From Sulfurimonas sp. (lineage in GTDB: Bacteria > Campylobacterota > Campylobacteria > Campylobacterales > Sulfurimonadaceae), in contig DQSP01000215.1 of the NCBI GenBank assembly GCA_015663215.1, positions 1 through 10,966 of the forward strand: 10,966 nucleotides of DNA. The letters are read 5' to 3'. Below the pieces are notes generated by a model, which was given only the letters and a program-made list of their open reading frames with translations, ran no database searches and was not told the origin of the DNA. Below, one piece after another: positions 1 to 6,435 of the stretch (within the stretch, counting starts at the first letter, position 1; each line of letters starts with the position of its first letter). A program made the position numbers and the translations under genes.

Positions 1-123
1 CAACTTTCCCAAAATGCAAAAGTGATAGACATAGCAACTTTAAGTGTTGGGGATGAGTTTGAAGTGCAGAGTGATGCAGTTCGTATAAATGCTAAAGTTA
101 TAAACAAGGAAAATATAAGATGA
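1..123 (+). CDS. C-terminal end of an unrecognised protein (partial)
   Basis: Frame 1 is open from the first base to a TGA at 121-123 and encodes the last 40 residues of a protein that begins outside the window. The tail contains IATLSVGDEFEVQSDAVRIN, which reads like a beta-rich C-terminal segment, and ends in a charged NKENIR. The stop overlaps the start of the next gene in an ATGA arrangement, so the two are probably translationally coupled and functionally related. I do not recognise the family from this fragment and assign no function. Confidence 0.7.
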   Translation, partial: QLSQNAKVIDIATLSVGDEFEVQSDAVRINAKVINKENIR

Positions 124-719
124 ATTATCCAGATTTTTTTAATACAATAGAAGTTATAAAAGTTAAAGATCCACTTTCACAAGTTTTAGGTGCATTTATT
201 ATGGGAGAGTATGAGTTCTCATACCTTGATGTAGTAAAATCTGCAGGACACTCTTGCCCAACAGTAGCAGGAGCATATATAGTTACACTAGAAGCACTCA
301 AAGTCCTTTACCCAAACGAGAGAGCTGTTCGTGGCAACATAAAAGTAGAGTTTGAAGAGTCTTTAGAGGATGGTGTAGCTGGAGTTATAGGAAATGTGAT
401 CTCTCAAATCACAGGAGCAACAGATAAAAGTGGTTTTAAAGGTTTACAAGGTCAGTTTGCCCGTCACTCGCTTATGTTCTTTAATGCAGATATAAAATCT
501 TCAGTGAGATTTACACGAGTAGATAATGGAAAAAGTGTTGATGTGACTTATAATCCTCAAGAAGTAAAACCAAACCCAAAAATGATGCAGCTGATGAAAA
601 AACTAGGTTCAGGTGAAGCAACTGCCCAAGATGTAAAAGAGTTTGGTGAGATGTGGCAAGATAGAGTAAAAAGAATCTTTGAAAACTTAGATGTAGTGGT
701 AGAGGTGAGTGAGTTATAA
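120..719 (+). CDS. FmdE-like domain protein, function unknown
   Basis: This 199-residue protein resembles the FmdE domain first described beside formylmethanofuran dehydrogenase. The signature is SAGHSCPTVAGAY at residues 41-53, with His44 and Cys46 matching the GHxCPG-type motif. A second block, ISQITGATDKSGFKGLQG at about 94-111, resembles the family's TGxTxGKGN segment. Cys46 is the only cysteine and there is no C-terminal zinc ribbon, so any metal site differs from the archaeal proteins. No signal peptide or membrane segment is visible, so it is probably cytoplasmic. The ATG overlaps the upstream TGA (ATGA), and AAGGA at 106-110 is a suitable ribosome binding site. Formylmethanofuran chemistry is not expected in this bacterial group, so the domain name should not be read as a function. 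The stop codon lies in the loop of a terminator hairpin. Confidence 0.75.
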   Translation: MNYPDFFNTIEVIKVKDPLSQVLGAFIMGEYEFSYLDVVKSAGHSCPTVAGAYIVTLEALKVLYPNERAVRGNIKVEFEESLEDGVAGVIGNVISQITGATDKSGFKGLQGQFARHSLMFFNADIKSSVRFTRVDNGKSVDVTYNPQEVKPNPKMMQLMKKLGSGEATAQDVKEFGEMWQDRVKRIFENLDVVVEVSEL

Positions 720-733
720 AACTCACTCATTTT
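706..733 (+). terminator. Rho-independent terminator of the FmdE-like gene
   Basis: A perfect 10-bp stem, TGAGTGAGTT (706-715) with AACTCACTCA (720-729), closes a 4-nt loop (716-719) and is followed by TTTT (730-733). The last two codons and the TAA stop of the upstream gene lie inside the hairpin. The T tract is short and the stem only half GC, so it may be of moderate strength. Confidence 0.65.
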
Positions 734-739
734 GAGTGA
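718..739 (-). terminator. Terminator hairpin serving sppA (minus strand)
   Basis: TCACTCA (723-729) and TGAGTGA (733-739) form a 7-bp stem with a 3-nt loop. Read on the minus strand it is followed by one G and TTTT (721-718), and it begins 7 bases past the sppA stop. It shares its left arm with the plus-strand terminator, so the two hairpins are mutually exclusive in one RNA or DNA strand. The stem is short, so this call is weaker than the plus-strand one. Confidence 0.45.
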
Positions 740-745
740 AAAAAC

Positions 746-1615
746 TTATCGTAAAACCATACTTGGAAAATAAGTATGGAGTGTTACAGCTGTTGATGCT
801 GATATTCTTTTCATAAACTTATCAAACTTGTCCTCTTTGTTCCATACAGGATTTTGGACTTTACTCAGTTGAACTACTCTCTTTTTTGCATCGTATCCAA
901 CACCTAGAGAATCAACTAAACCAACTTCCATAGCTTGTTTGGCTGTAAATATATGAGCATTTGCAAAGAAGTCGCGTTTGGTAAGATTTAAATCTCTCGC
1001 CTGGGCAACATCTGCAGTAAACATATCATAAGTCCCTTGAATGACCTTGTTTAACTCATTAACTTCATAATCATTCCACGGTCGATCCGTTGTACCTAAC
1101 TCTTTATATTTTCCAGCATGAACACCTTGTGTTTTTATACCGATTTTTTGCATTATTTCGCTTAGGTCTGCACCTTTCATGATAACACCGATACTCCCAA
1201 CCATACTACCTGGATTTGCTATAATCTCGTTCGCCCAAATACTAGCATAGTAAGAACCACTCGCAATTGTCCCTTTAGCATAAGCAACAACAGGTTTTTT
1301 AGCTTTTAATCGTTTTATAGCATAAGCTATCTCTATAGAGGGTGCGACTGCACCACCAGGAGAGTTCACACTTAAAAGCACCCCTTTTATGGAGTCGTTA
1401 TCAGCTGCTGCATCTATCTTAGCTACTATATCTGTAGCATCCATTATAGGACCCACTAGGTTTATCTCTTGAAGGTTATTTGATTTTAAACTCTGCTCAT
1501 CTTGTGGTGCGAAGAGCAAAAAGAGTATGAGTAGAAATATCATAGCCTTGAAGTGCTCTTGAATAAATTTCATAGGGATTGTGATAGGTAAAAATAGTTT
1601 TTTTATAAAGTTCAT
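746..1615 (-). CDS. sppA: Signal peptide peptidase SppA (S49 family), short single-domain type
   Basis: SppA is a membrane-bound serine protease that degrades signal peptides left in the membrane after secretion. This 289-residue protein has one hydrophobic segment at about residues 25-36 (FLLILFLLFA) after a basic N-terminus, leaving the catalytic domain outside the membrane. NSPGG at 84-88 is the conserved oxyanion-region motif. Ser119 in IASGSYYAS is the expected nucleophile and Lys171 in GKYKELG the general base; their 52-residue spacing equals that of the Ser147/Lys199 pair of Bacillus subtilis SppA. The length fits the single-domain class rather than the tandem E. coli type. The ATG overlaps the stop of the upstream deaminase gene by 4 bp, with AAGGAAAA just before it, so the pair is probably co-transcribed. 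The same gene pair occurs in Campylobacter (there called pspA). Confidence 0.93.
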   Translation of the reverse strand: MNFIKKLFLPITIPMKFIQEHFKAMIFLLILFLLFAPQDEQSLKSNNLQEINLVGPIMDATDIVAKIDAAADNDSIKGVLLSVNSPGGAVAPSIEIAYAIKRLKAKKPVVAYAKGTIASGSYYASIWANEIIANPGSMVGSIGVIMKGADLSEIMQKIGIKTQGVHAGKYKELGTTDRPWNDYEVNELNKVIQGTYDMFTADVAQARDLNLTKRDFFANAHIFTAKQAMEVGLVDSLGVGYDAKKRVVQLSKVQNPVWNKEDKFDKFMKRISASTAVTLHTYFPSMVLR

Positions 1616-2838
1616 ATTGAGTTTTCCTTTTCTAGTTTACCTTGAATGTAAACTTTTGATATATTGTAACGGTGTAGTATGATGTGAATAGCTAACTCTT
1701 TACTCGGTTCACTTTTTAAATCAAGGATAATCATATCAGCATTTTTCCCTACTGCTATTTCACCTGCATTTACTCCAAGTGCATCTGCTGCGTTAATAGT
1801 TACACCATCTATAAGTGCTTTTGCAAATTCAAGTAGAGGTGCATCAGAGTGCATAAAAAGAGACATCTTCATCTCTTCAAAGAGGTCAAGCTTATAGTTT
1901 GAACTAAGTCCATCTGTTGCTACTATCCATCGTATCTTTTTATCGTTTAAAGCTTTTATGTTAAGAGTAGGGTTGCCAAGTAAACGGTTAGAGATAGGAC
2001 AGTGAATGATAGTATGTTTACTTGTTTTAATGATGTCGAGCTCTTCATCACTCGCTTGGACACCATGGGTAAGAAGTGTAGGTGTTCCCTCAAAATGCTC
2101 TAAAAATTCAGGAGCATCACTAACATTTTTCTCTTGTTTAAGTAGGTCAACAAAAAACTTTTTAAAGTCTCCATCACTTTTGTCAAGCCAGTCGCGTTCA
2201 GCTTGACTTTCCATAAAATGAGCAGTGAGTGGAAGCTTTTCACTCTTGACAATACCAAGTGCCTTTTTGATAAGCACAGGATGCACAGCATAAGGAGAGT
2301 GAATGGCAACACCCGCTTGAAACCCGTCGCGTTTAACAGTTTTACTTGCATTCAAACGCGATAAGAAGTCGGTGAAAAGAGAGTCCGCCATCGTTGCTTG
2401 TGAGCCTATAAGTTCGTTAAAATAAACAACATTTTGTTTAGCATGCTCGCATGCTTCTAAATCCATACCATGTGAACTGATAGCTCCAAATGTAGTGATG
2501 CCATTTTGGAGCATAGAGTCAATTGCTTTGCTCATGCACTTTTCATTACATCCGCCTATAAGCTCTTCACGATTTTCTATAACACTATATAACCATGACA
2601 TAAAATCACCATAGCTTAGGTGTGTTTTGTTTGCTGAGAACTCTATATGTACATGAGCATTTATAAGTCCAGGCATTAAAAGAGAGTTCTCTCTCAGTGT
2701 TGTTACTTTAGCATCAGGAAATTCTTCTCGAAGTTCTTCAATAGGGGCTATTTTTTCTATCGTATTATCATAAGCGATAGAGAGGTTTGTGCTAATTCTA
2801 TCTTTAAAATATATAAAATGGGGTGTTATTATTTGCAT
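1612..2838 (-). CDS. mqnF: 6-amino-6-deoxyfutalosine deaminase (menaquinone biosynthesis)
   Basis: This is an amidohydrolase-superfamily metalloenzyme related to chlorohydrolases and guanine deaminases. In Campylobacterota the orthologue (H. pylori HP0267, C. jejuni Cj0067) deaminates aminodeoxyfutalosine in the futalosine route to menaquinone; the symbol mqnX is also used. Visible metal and catalytic residues, numbered from the start chosen here, are H62 and H64 in NAHVHIEF, H180 in HSPYAV, H207 and E210 in TAHFMES, H258 in THGV and D309 in ATDGLSSN. The C-terminal VGKNADMIILDL is typical of the composite beta domain. The reading frame can be extended to a GTG at 2880, but that codon has no Shine-Dalgarno and overlaps a strong TATAAT, so I prefer ATG 2838 (MQIITPHF; 408 residues); ATG 2847 is a second option. 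Substrate specificity rests on lineage and context rather than on the motifs alone. Confidence 0.87.
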   Translation of the reverse strand: MQIITPHFIYFKDRISTNLSIAYDNTIEKIAPIEELREEFPDAKVTTLRENSLLMPGLINAHVHIEFSANKTHLSYGDFMSWLYSVIENREELIGGCNEKCMSKAIDSMLQNGITTFGAISSHGMDLEACEHAKQNVVYFNELIGSQATMADSLFTDFLSRLNASKTVKRDGFQAGVAIHSPYAVHPVLIKKALGIVKSEKLPLTAHFMESQAERDWLDKSDGDFKKFFVDLLKQEKNVSDAPEFLEHFEGTPTLLTHGVQASDEELDIIKTSKHTIIHCPISNRLLGNPTLNIKALNDKKIRWIVATDGLSSNYKLDLFEEMKMSLFMHSDAPLLEFAKALIDGVTINAADALGVNAGEIAVGKNADMIILDLKSEPSKELAIHIILHRYNISKVYIQGKLEKENSI

Positions 2839-2871
2839 TAATCTCATCTTTGTTTGTAATCTATAAGCCCG

Positions 2872-2877
2872 ATTATA
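2872..2877 (-). promoter_or_regulatory. Predicted -10 box for mqnF-sppA
   Basis: On the minus strand the sequence reads GTGTATAATCGG, a perfect TATAAT. It lies about 34 bases before ATG 2838 and would give a short leader. There is no good -35 at the usual distance (TATCGA at 2900-2895); Campylobacterota housekeeping promoters commonly lack one and have AT-rich upstream DNA, as here. Confidence 0.6.
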
Positions 2878-2898
2878 CACTTTTAATATTAATTTCGA

Positions 2899-2904
2899 TA
2901 AAAT
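2899..2904 (+). promoter_or_regulatory. Predicted -10 box for the aroQ-flagellar operon
   Basis: TAAAAT differs from TATAAT at one position and lies 30 bases before the aroQ ATG, leaving room for a short leader with AAAAGG at 2921-2926 as ribosome binding site. TATAAA at 2908-2913 is an alternative but would leave almost no leader. This is the only clear intergenic region before the ten-gene run, so it is the best candidate promoter for all of it. Confidence 0.45.
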
Positions 2905-2933
2905 GGCTATAAATAAGATTAAAAGGTTAATTA

Positions 2934-3407
2934 ATGAAAATAGTAGTTATTCAAGGTCCTAACTTAAATATGCTAGGTGTAAGAGAGACAAATATTTATG
3001 GTCCAATGAAACTAGAGCAAATTCATGCTCAAATGAAAGAAGTTGCAGAGCAAAATGGTGCAGAGATAGAATTTTTTCAAAGTAACTTAGAAGGTGAACT
3101 TGTTGATAAGATTCAAGAGTGTTATGGTGAAGCTAATGGTATTATCATCAATGCAGCGGCTTATACTCATACTTCTATTGCTATTCGTGATGCAATAAGT
3201 TCCGTTGCTATTCCAACTATTGAAGTACATATCTCAAATATTCACAGACGTGAAGAGTTTAGAAAAGAGAATATGATTGCACCTGTGTGTGCTTCATCAG
3301 TTGTAGGTTTTGGTCCTTTTGGTTATCACTTAGCGATGATGGGTATGCTTCAGATTATGAATGAGTTAAAAGCAGCTCAGGAAGCTCAAGCTAGACAAGC
3401 GAAGTAA
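2934..3407 (+). CDS. aroQ: 3-dehydroquinate dehydratase, type II
   Basis: AroQ removes water from 3-dehydroquinate to give 3-dehydroshikimate, the third step of the shikimate pathway, in a cytoplasmic dodecamer. The 157-residue length fits the type II family. The opening [11 protein letters not shown] is the family signature. Active-site residues R17, Y22 (NIYGP), N73 (NAAAYTH), E97 and H99 ([11 protein letters not shown]) are all present; R17, Y22, E97 and H99 sit at a constant offset of two from R19, Y24, E99 and H101 of the Mycobacterium enzyme. The C-terminus adds a short Ala/Gln/Lys-rich tail ([11 protein letters not shown]). AAAAGG precedes the ATG by 7 bases. It heads a long co-directional gene run and is followed 9 bp later by folK. 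Confidence 0.96.
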   Translation: MKIVVIQGPNLNMLGVRETNIYGPMKLEQIHAQMKEVAEQNGAEIEFFQSNLEGELVDKIQECYGEANGIIINAAAYTHTSIAIRDAISSVAIPTIEVHISNIHRREEFRKENMIAPVCASSVVGFGPFGYHLAMMGMLQIMNELKAAQEAQARQAK

Positions 3408-3416
3408 ACGCAACTG

Positions 3417-3905
3417 ATGCCTTTAAAACGCTCTTTAAGTGAAACACTCAGTGTGTATTACTCAGAGCATTTTCCATGGAAAAATAAACAGACTTCATCA
3501 CACAGACATAGAGTTATTGTAGGTGTTGGTGGTAATGTTGGAGATGTTAAACGTAGATTTGAGCATCTTTTTTTTGAAATACAAAGAGATAAGAGAGTAA
3601 CACTTACACAAACATCGTTGATTTTGAAAAATCCTCCTTTTGGTTTTACTGAGCAAGAGGATTTTTTAAATACAACAGTTGTGATAAAAACATCAATGAA
3701 CGCGAAAGTTTTTTTAGCTTATTTAATGAGATTAGAGAAAAAATTTGGCAGAAAAAGAAGTTTTGCAAATGCCCCAAGGACCTTAGATTTGGATATTATA
3801 TTTTTCGATGATTTAGTTATGAAAAGTGAAAAATTAACACTGCCACATCCTGCATGGATGGAGCGAGAGAGTGTTCTTATCCCACTTTCAGGTCTGCATT
3901 TATGA
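3417..3905 (+). CDS. folK: 6-hydroxymethyl-7,8-dihydropterin pyrophosphokinase (HPPK)
   Basis: FolK transfers pyrophosphate from ATP to 6-hydroxymethyl-dihydropterin in folate synthesis. The catalytic domain begins at about residue 33 with VIVGVGGNVGD, equivalent to the usual IGSN start. The signature GRKRSFANAP followed by RTLDLDIIFFDD (111-132) holds the two Mg-binding aspartates D124 and D126, and LPHPAWMERESVLIPL closes the domain. Before the domain there are about 31 extra residues (ending KQTSSHRHR) absent from the E. coli enzyme; no Met, Val or Leu start near residue 33 fits better, so I keep this ATG. I recall similar extensions in Campylobacter FolK but cannot confirm that here. The ribosome binding site is weak (GAAG about 12 bases upstream). 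The TGA overlaps the flhF ATG. Confidence 0.93.
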   Translation: MPLKRSLSETLSVYYSEHFPWKNKQTSSHRHRVIVGVGGNVGDVKRRFEHLFFEIQRDKRVTLTQTSLILKNPPFGFTEQEDFLNTTVVIKTSMNAKVFLAYLMRLEKKFGRKRSFANAPRTLDLDIIFFDDLVMKSEKLTLPHPAWMERESVLIPLSGLHL

Positions 3906-5200
3906 AAATACTAACATTTACAGGTGCAACGCCATCTGCAGCACTTAAAAAGGCAAAGCTAGAGATTGGTGATGAGGGTATGCTGATTGAAACCAAAGAA
4001 GTTCGTAAAAAAGCTTTTGGAAAAGATGCACTTTATGAGATTATTATTGGGATAGAAGAAGATATGCTTCCCTCTACATATAAAAAAGACTTAAAACCTT
4101 TATCTCAGCAACGACCAGTAAAGCAAGAGAGTCAAGATGTTCTTTTTGACCTCTCAAATGCAGCTCAACAGATAGCAAAAGTATCTCGTGTGGCAGATGA
4201 CCCAATTGCAGAGTATATGAGACCCCCCAGACAAACTTCTGTGGCTCCCGCGGTTACAGTACCTATTGTTGAACCAAAAGAACTTAAAGAGATAAAATCA
4301 GAGATAAATAAACTCACAGATAAAGTAAAAATCATTCAAAACATGTTTTGGGATGAAAAATCACCAGATATAGAGAGTCAAATTCCTTCAGAATTTGCAG
4401 AAATTTATCGTCTTGCTTCTCAAAGTGGAATGAATAAAAAACATCTTGATGAGTTGATGAAAATCACTTTAGAACATATGCCATTTAAGATGCGTGAAAA
4501 TTCTGTAACTGTGAAGCGTTATTTTCAAACTATACTTCGAAAAATGGTCCCGATACGAAGAGAAGCAGTTTTGAGTGTAGGTACCAAAAAGGTGATTATG
4601 CTTGTTGGACCAACTGGTGTTGGAAAAACGACTAGTATTGCGAAACTTGCAGCGCGCTACTCTTTTTTATTGCAAAAAAAGCATAAGGTTGGTTTAGTTG
4701 TACTTGATACATACAGAATTGGTGCAGTTGAACAGCTGATGCAGTATGCAAGAATGATGAAGTTAGGAATAGAGACTGTTGTTGATCCTCCTGAGTTTAC
4801 AAGTGCCTTAGATTCACTTCGTTATTGTGACTATATTTTAATTGACACTATGGGTTCATCTCCTTATGATAAGGGTAAAATAGAAAAAATTCATGAGTGT
4901 TTAGATGCAAACACTACAGCATTTGAAGTGGAAGTAGTTCTCGTAATGCCAAGTTCAATTAAATATGAAGATCTGCAAGTTACATATGATAATTTCTCTA
5001 CATTAGGGATTGACAGTTTGATGTTTACAAAACTTGATGAGACTATGGGTTTTGGAAATATATTTTCACTTGGTTATGAGACGAAAAAACCTATATCTTA
5101 CTTTTCAGTAGGACAAGAAGTACCTGAAGACTTAGTATGTGCGAGTAGTGATTTTTTAGTTGAGTGTTTACTCAATGGTTTTAATAGGAGCAAAGCATGA
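3902..5200 (+). CDS. flhF: Flagellar biosynthesis GTPase FlhF (SRP family)
   Basis: FlhF is an SRP-type GTPase that marks the site of flagellar assembly, usually the pole; in Campylobacter it is also needed for sigma-54-dependent flagellar gene expression. The 432-residue protein has a basic N-terminal B domain opening MKILTFTGAT, a variable linker at about 55-150, then the N and G domains. G motifs are GPTGVGKTT (236-244), DTYRIGAVEQL (269-279), DTMGSSP (315-321) and TKLDE (376-380). The closing loop near 405 is SRP-like. The frame is open upstream to an ATG at 3854, but that would overlap folK by 52 bp and add residues foreign to the family. ATG 3902 gives an ATGA overlap with folK, has AGG nine bases upstream and starts exactly at the conserved N-terminus. 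It is coupled to flhG in the same way. Confidence 0.95.
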   Translation: MKILTFTGATPSAALKKAKLEIGDEGMLIETKEVRKKAFGKDALYEIIIGIEEDMLPSTYKKDLKPLSQQRPVKQESQDVLFDLSNAAQQIAKVSRVADDPIAEYMRPPRQTSVAPAVTVPIVEPKELKEIKSEINKLTDKVKIIQNMFWDEKSPDIESQIPSEFAEIYRLASQSGMNKKHLDELMKITLEHMPFKMRENSVTVKRYFQTILRKMVPIRREAVLSVGTKKVIMLVGPTGVGKTTSIAKLAARYSFLLQKKHKVGLVVLDTYRIGAVEQLMQYARMMKLGIETVVDPPEFTSALDSLRYCDYILIDTMGSSPYDKGKIEKIHECLDANTTAFEVEVVLVMPSSIKYEDLQVTYDNFSTLGIDSLMFTKLDETMGFGNIFSLGYETKKPISYFSVGQEVPEDLVCASSDFLVECLLNGFNRSKA

Positions 5201-6081
5201 TAGGGCATCAAGCACAAAAGCTTGAAGAACTAGTCGCTTCAAATAGTAAGGGAACAAAAAGTAGCTCTAAAAAAACACGTTTTATCACTATTACAAGTGG
5301 TAAAGGTGGTGTTGGTAAAAGTACAATTAGCTCCAACCTTGCCTATGCACTTTCTCAAAAAGGTTTAAATGTAGGTATCTTTGATGCAGATATTGGTCTT
5401 GCAAACCTTGATGTGATGTTTAATGTTAAAATTAAAAAAAATATTTTACATGTACTCAAAGGTGAAGCAAGTGTTAATGACATTCTGATTCCCATCACAA
5501 GAAACTTGATTTTGATTCCTGGAGAGAGTGGTGATGAGATACTAAAGTACTCAGATGTAGCTCTTTTTGAACGTTTTATGGAAGAAGCAAAAGTTTTAGA
5601 TAAGCTTGATGTTATGATTATTGATACAGGTGCTGGCATTGGCGAACATATTCAGATGTTTTTAAATGCAGCAGATGATGTTATAGTGGTAACTGTACCT
5701 GATCCTGCTGCAATTACAGATGCTTATGCAACCATAAAAACAATTGCAACACTTCGTGATGATGTAAGTATGATAATGAACCAAGTCAAAAATGAAAAAG
5801 AGGCAGTTGGTGTATTTGAAAAAATAAAAAAAGTTGCTAGTGTTAACATTAAGTCTAATCTTAACCTCCAACTTATGGGAAAAATAAATTCTGATATTAA
5901 GGTTTCATCTTCTGTAAAGCAACGAGCACTTTTTTGTTCACAGTATCCAGCTTCACAACCTGCAAGAGATATAGAAGTAATTGTTATGAAAATACTAAGT
6001 AAGCTGGAACGAAATGTGCTGGTTAGTTCCAATGAAAGTGGTCTCTCTGGTTTGTTTAAGAGACTTATACAGCATTTTTAA
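5197..6081 (+). CDS. flhG: Flagellar number regulator FlhG (MinD/ParA-like ATPase)
   Basis: FlhG (FleN, YlxH) is a MinD-type ATPase that limits flagellar number by acting on FlhF and the C-ring. The 294-residue protein carries the deviant Walker A SGKGGVGKST (34-43) with signature Lys36 and catalytic Lys41, the switch DADIGLANLD (63-72) and Walker B IIDTGAG (141-147). Residues 4-10 (HQAQKLE) resemble the DQAxxLR motif through which FlhG stimulates FlhF GTPase activity. The C-terminus GLSGLFKRLIQHF is a likely amphipathic membrane-targeting helix, as in MinD. The MinD-like length and SRP-GTPase neighbour separate it from true MinD or a plasmid ParA. ATG overlaps the flhF stop (ATGA) with AGGAG six bases upstream. 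In Campylobacter FlhG also helps restrict division at the poles. Confidence 0.95.
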   Translation: MIGHQAQKLEELVASNSKGTKSSSKKTRFITITSGKGGVGKSTISSNLAYALSQKGLNVGIFDADIGLANLDVMFNVKIKKNILHVLKGEASVNDILIPITRNLILIPGESGDEILKYSDVALFERFMEEAKVLDKLDVMIIDTGAGIGEHIQMFLNAADDVIVVTVPDPAAITDAYATIKTIATLRDDVSMIMNQVKNEKEAVGVFEKIKKVASVNIKSNLNLQLMGKINSDIKVSSSVKQRALFCSQYPASQPARDIEVIVMKILSKLERNVLVSSNESGLSGLFKRLIQHF

Positions 6082-6099
6082 TTGAGTTTGGGGTAGTAA

Positions 6100-6435
6100 A
6101 TGTTAGGTGAAAATTATGTTTATTTTTTTACAGTTCTAGGGTTCTTCGTCGGAATAATCTTTGGAATATTAAAATCTTTTGATGCGAGTGGGCTATTTGT
6201 CTACACGTCATTAATTACAATTTTCTTTTATTTATTTTCACATGTAATAATTGCATTTTACTATAAAACTCTAACAGCAAGGTCATATGATTTTCCTAGA
6301 GACAGACATGAAAATGATTTAGATATTTTTGTAAAAGAGATAAATAAGCGAGAACGATTAATTGATTCTGCTATTAAAATTACTGATGCAGCAATTAAAA
6401 TGAACTCAGATGAGCATGATGGATTAGCAGCATGA
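6100..6435 (+). CDS. Small two-helix membrane protein in the flagellar operon, unknown function
   Basis: I do not recognise a named family. The 111-residue protein has two hydrophobic segments, about residues 8-25 (FFTVLGFFVGIIFGI region) and 33-54 (FVYTSLITIFFYLFSHVIIA), separated by the short polar loop KSFDASG. A cytoplasmic-looking tail of about 55 residues follows: DFPRDRHENDLDIFVKEINK (71-90 approx.) and then a charged segment likely to be helical (INKRERLIDSAIKITDAAIK). The short loop and basic residues after helix 2 suggest both termini are cytoplasmic. It lies 18 bp after flhG, with GGGG as a modest ribosome binding site, and its TGA overlaps the fliA start by 4 bp. A membrane protein occupies the same slot in C. 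jejuni (Cj0062c, from memory). Position suggests a link to FlhF/FlhG placement or to FliA, but nothing in the sequence proves a role. Confidence 0.85.
   Translation: MLGENYVYFFTVLGFFVGIIFGILKSFDASGLFVYTSLITIFFYLFSHVIIAFYYKTLTARSYDFPRDRHENDLDIFVKEINKRERLIDSAIKITDAAIKMNSDEHDGLAA

Noticed and set aside
2006..2351. Open frames overlapping mqnF in other frames on both strands
   Set aside because: The mqnF frame carries the metal-binding motifs through this region; the alternatives are Ser- or Leu-rich with no motif.
3854..3901. Upstream ATG extending flhF by 16 residues
   Set aside because: It falls inside the conserved C-terminus of folK and adds a sequence unlike FlhF; ATG 3902 makes the usual ATGA overlap and starts at the conserved MKILTF.
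5355..6032. Several minus-strand open frames opposite flhG
   Set aside because: They are low-complexity antisense shadows of a strongly conserved ATPase gene, with no recognisable motif.
6082..6099. Possible sigma-54 or sigma-28 promoter before the small membrane protein and fliA
   Set aside because: No GG-N10-GC or sigma-28-type pair is visible in the 18-bp gap or just upstream in flhG.
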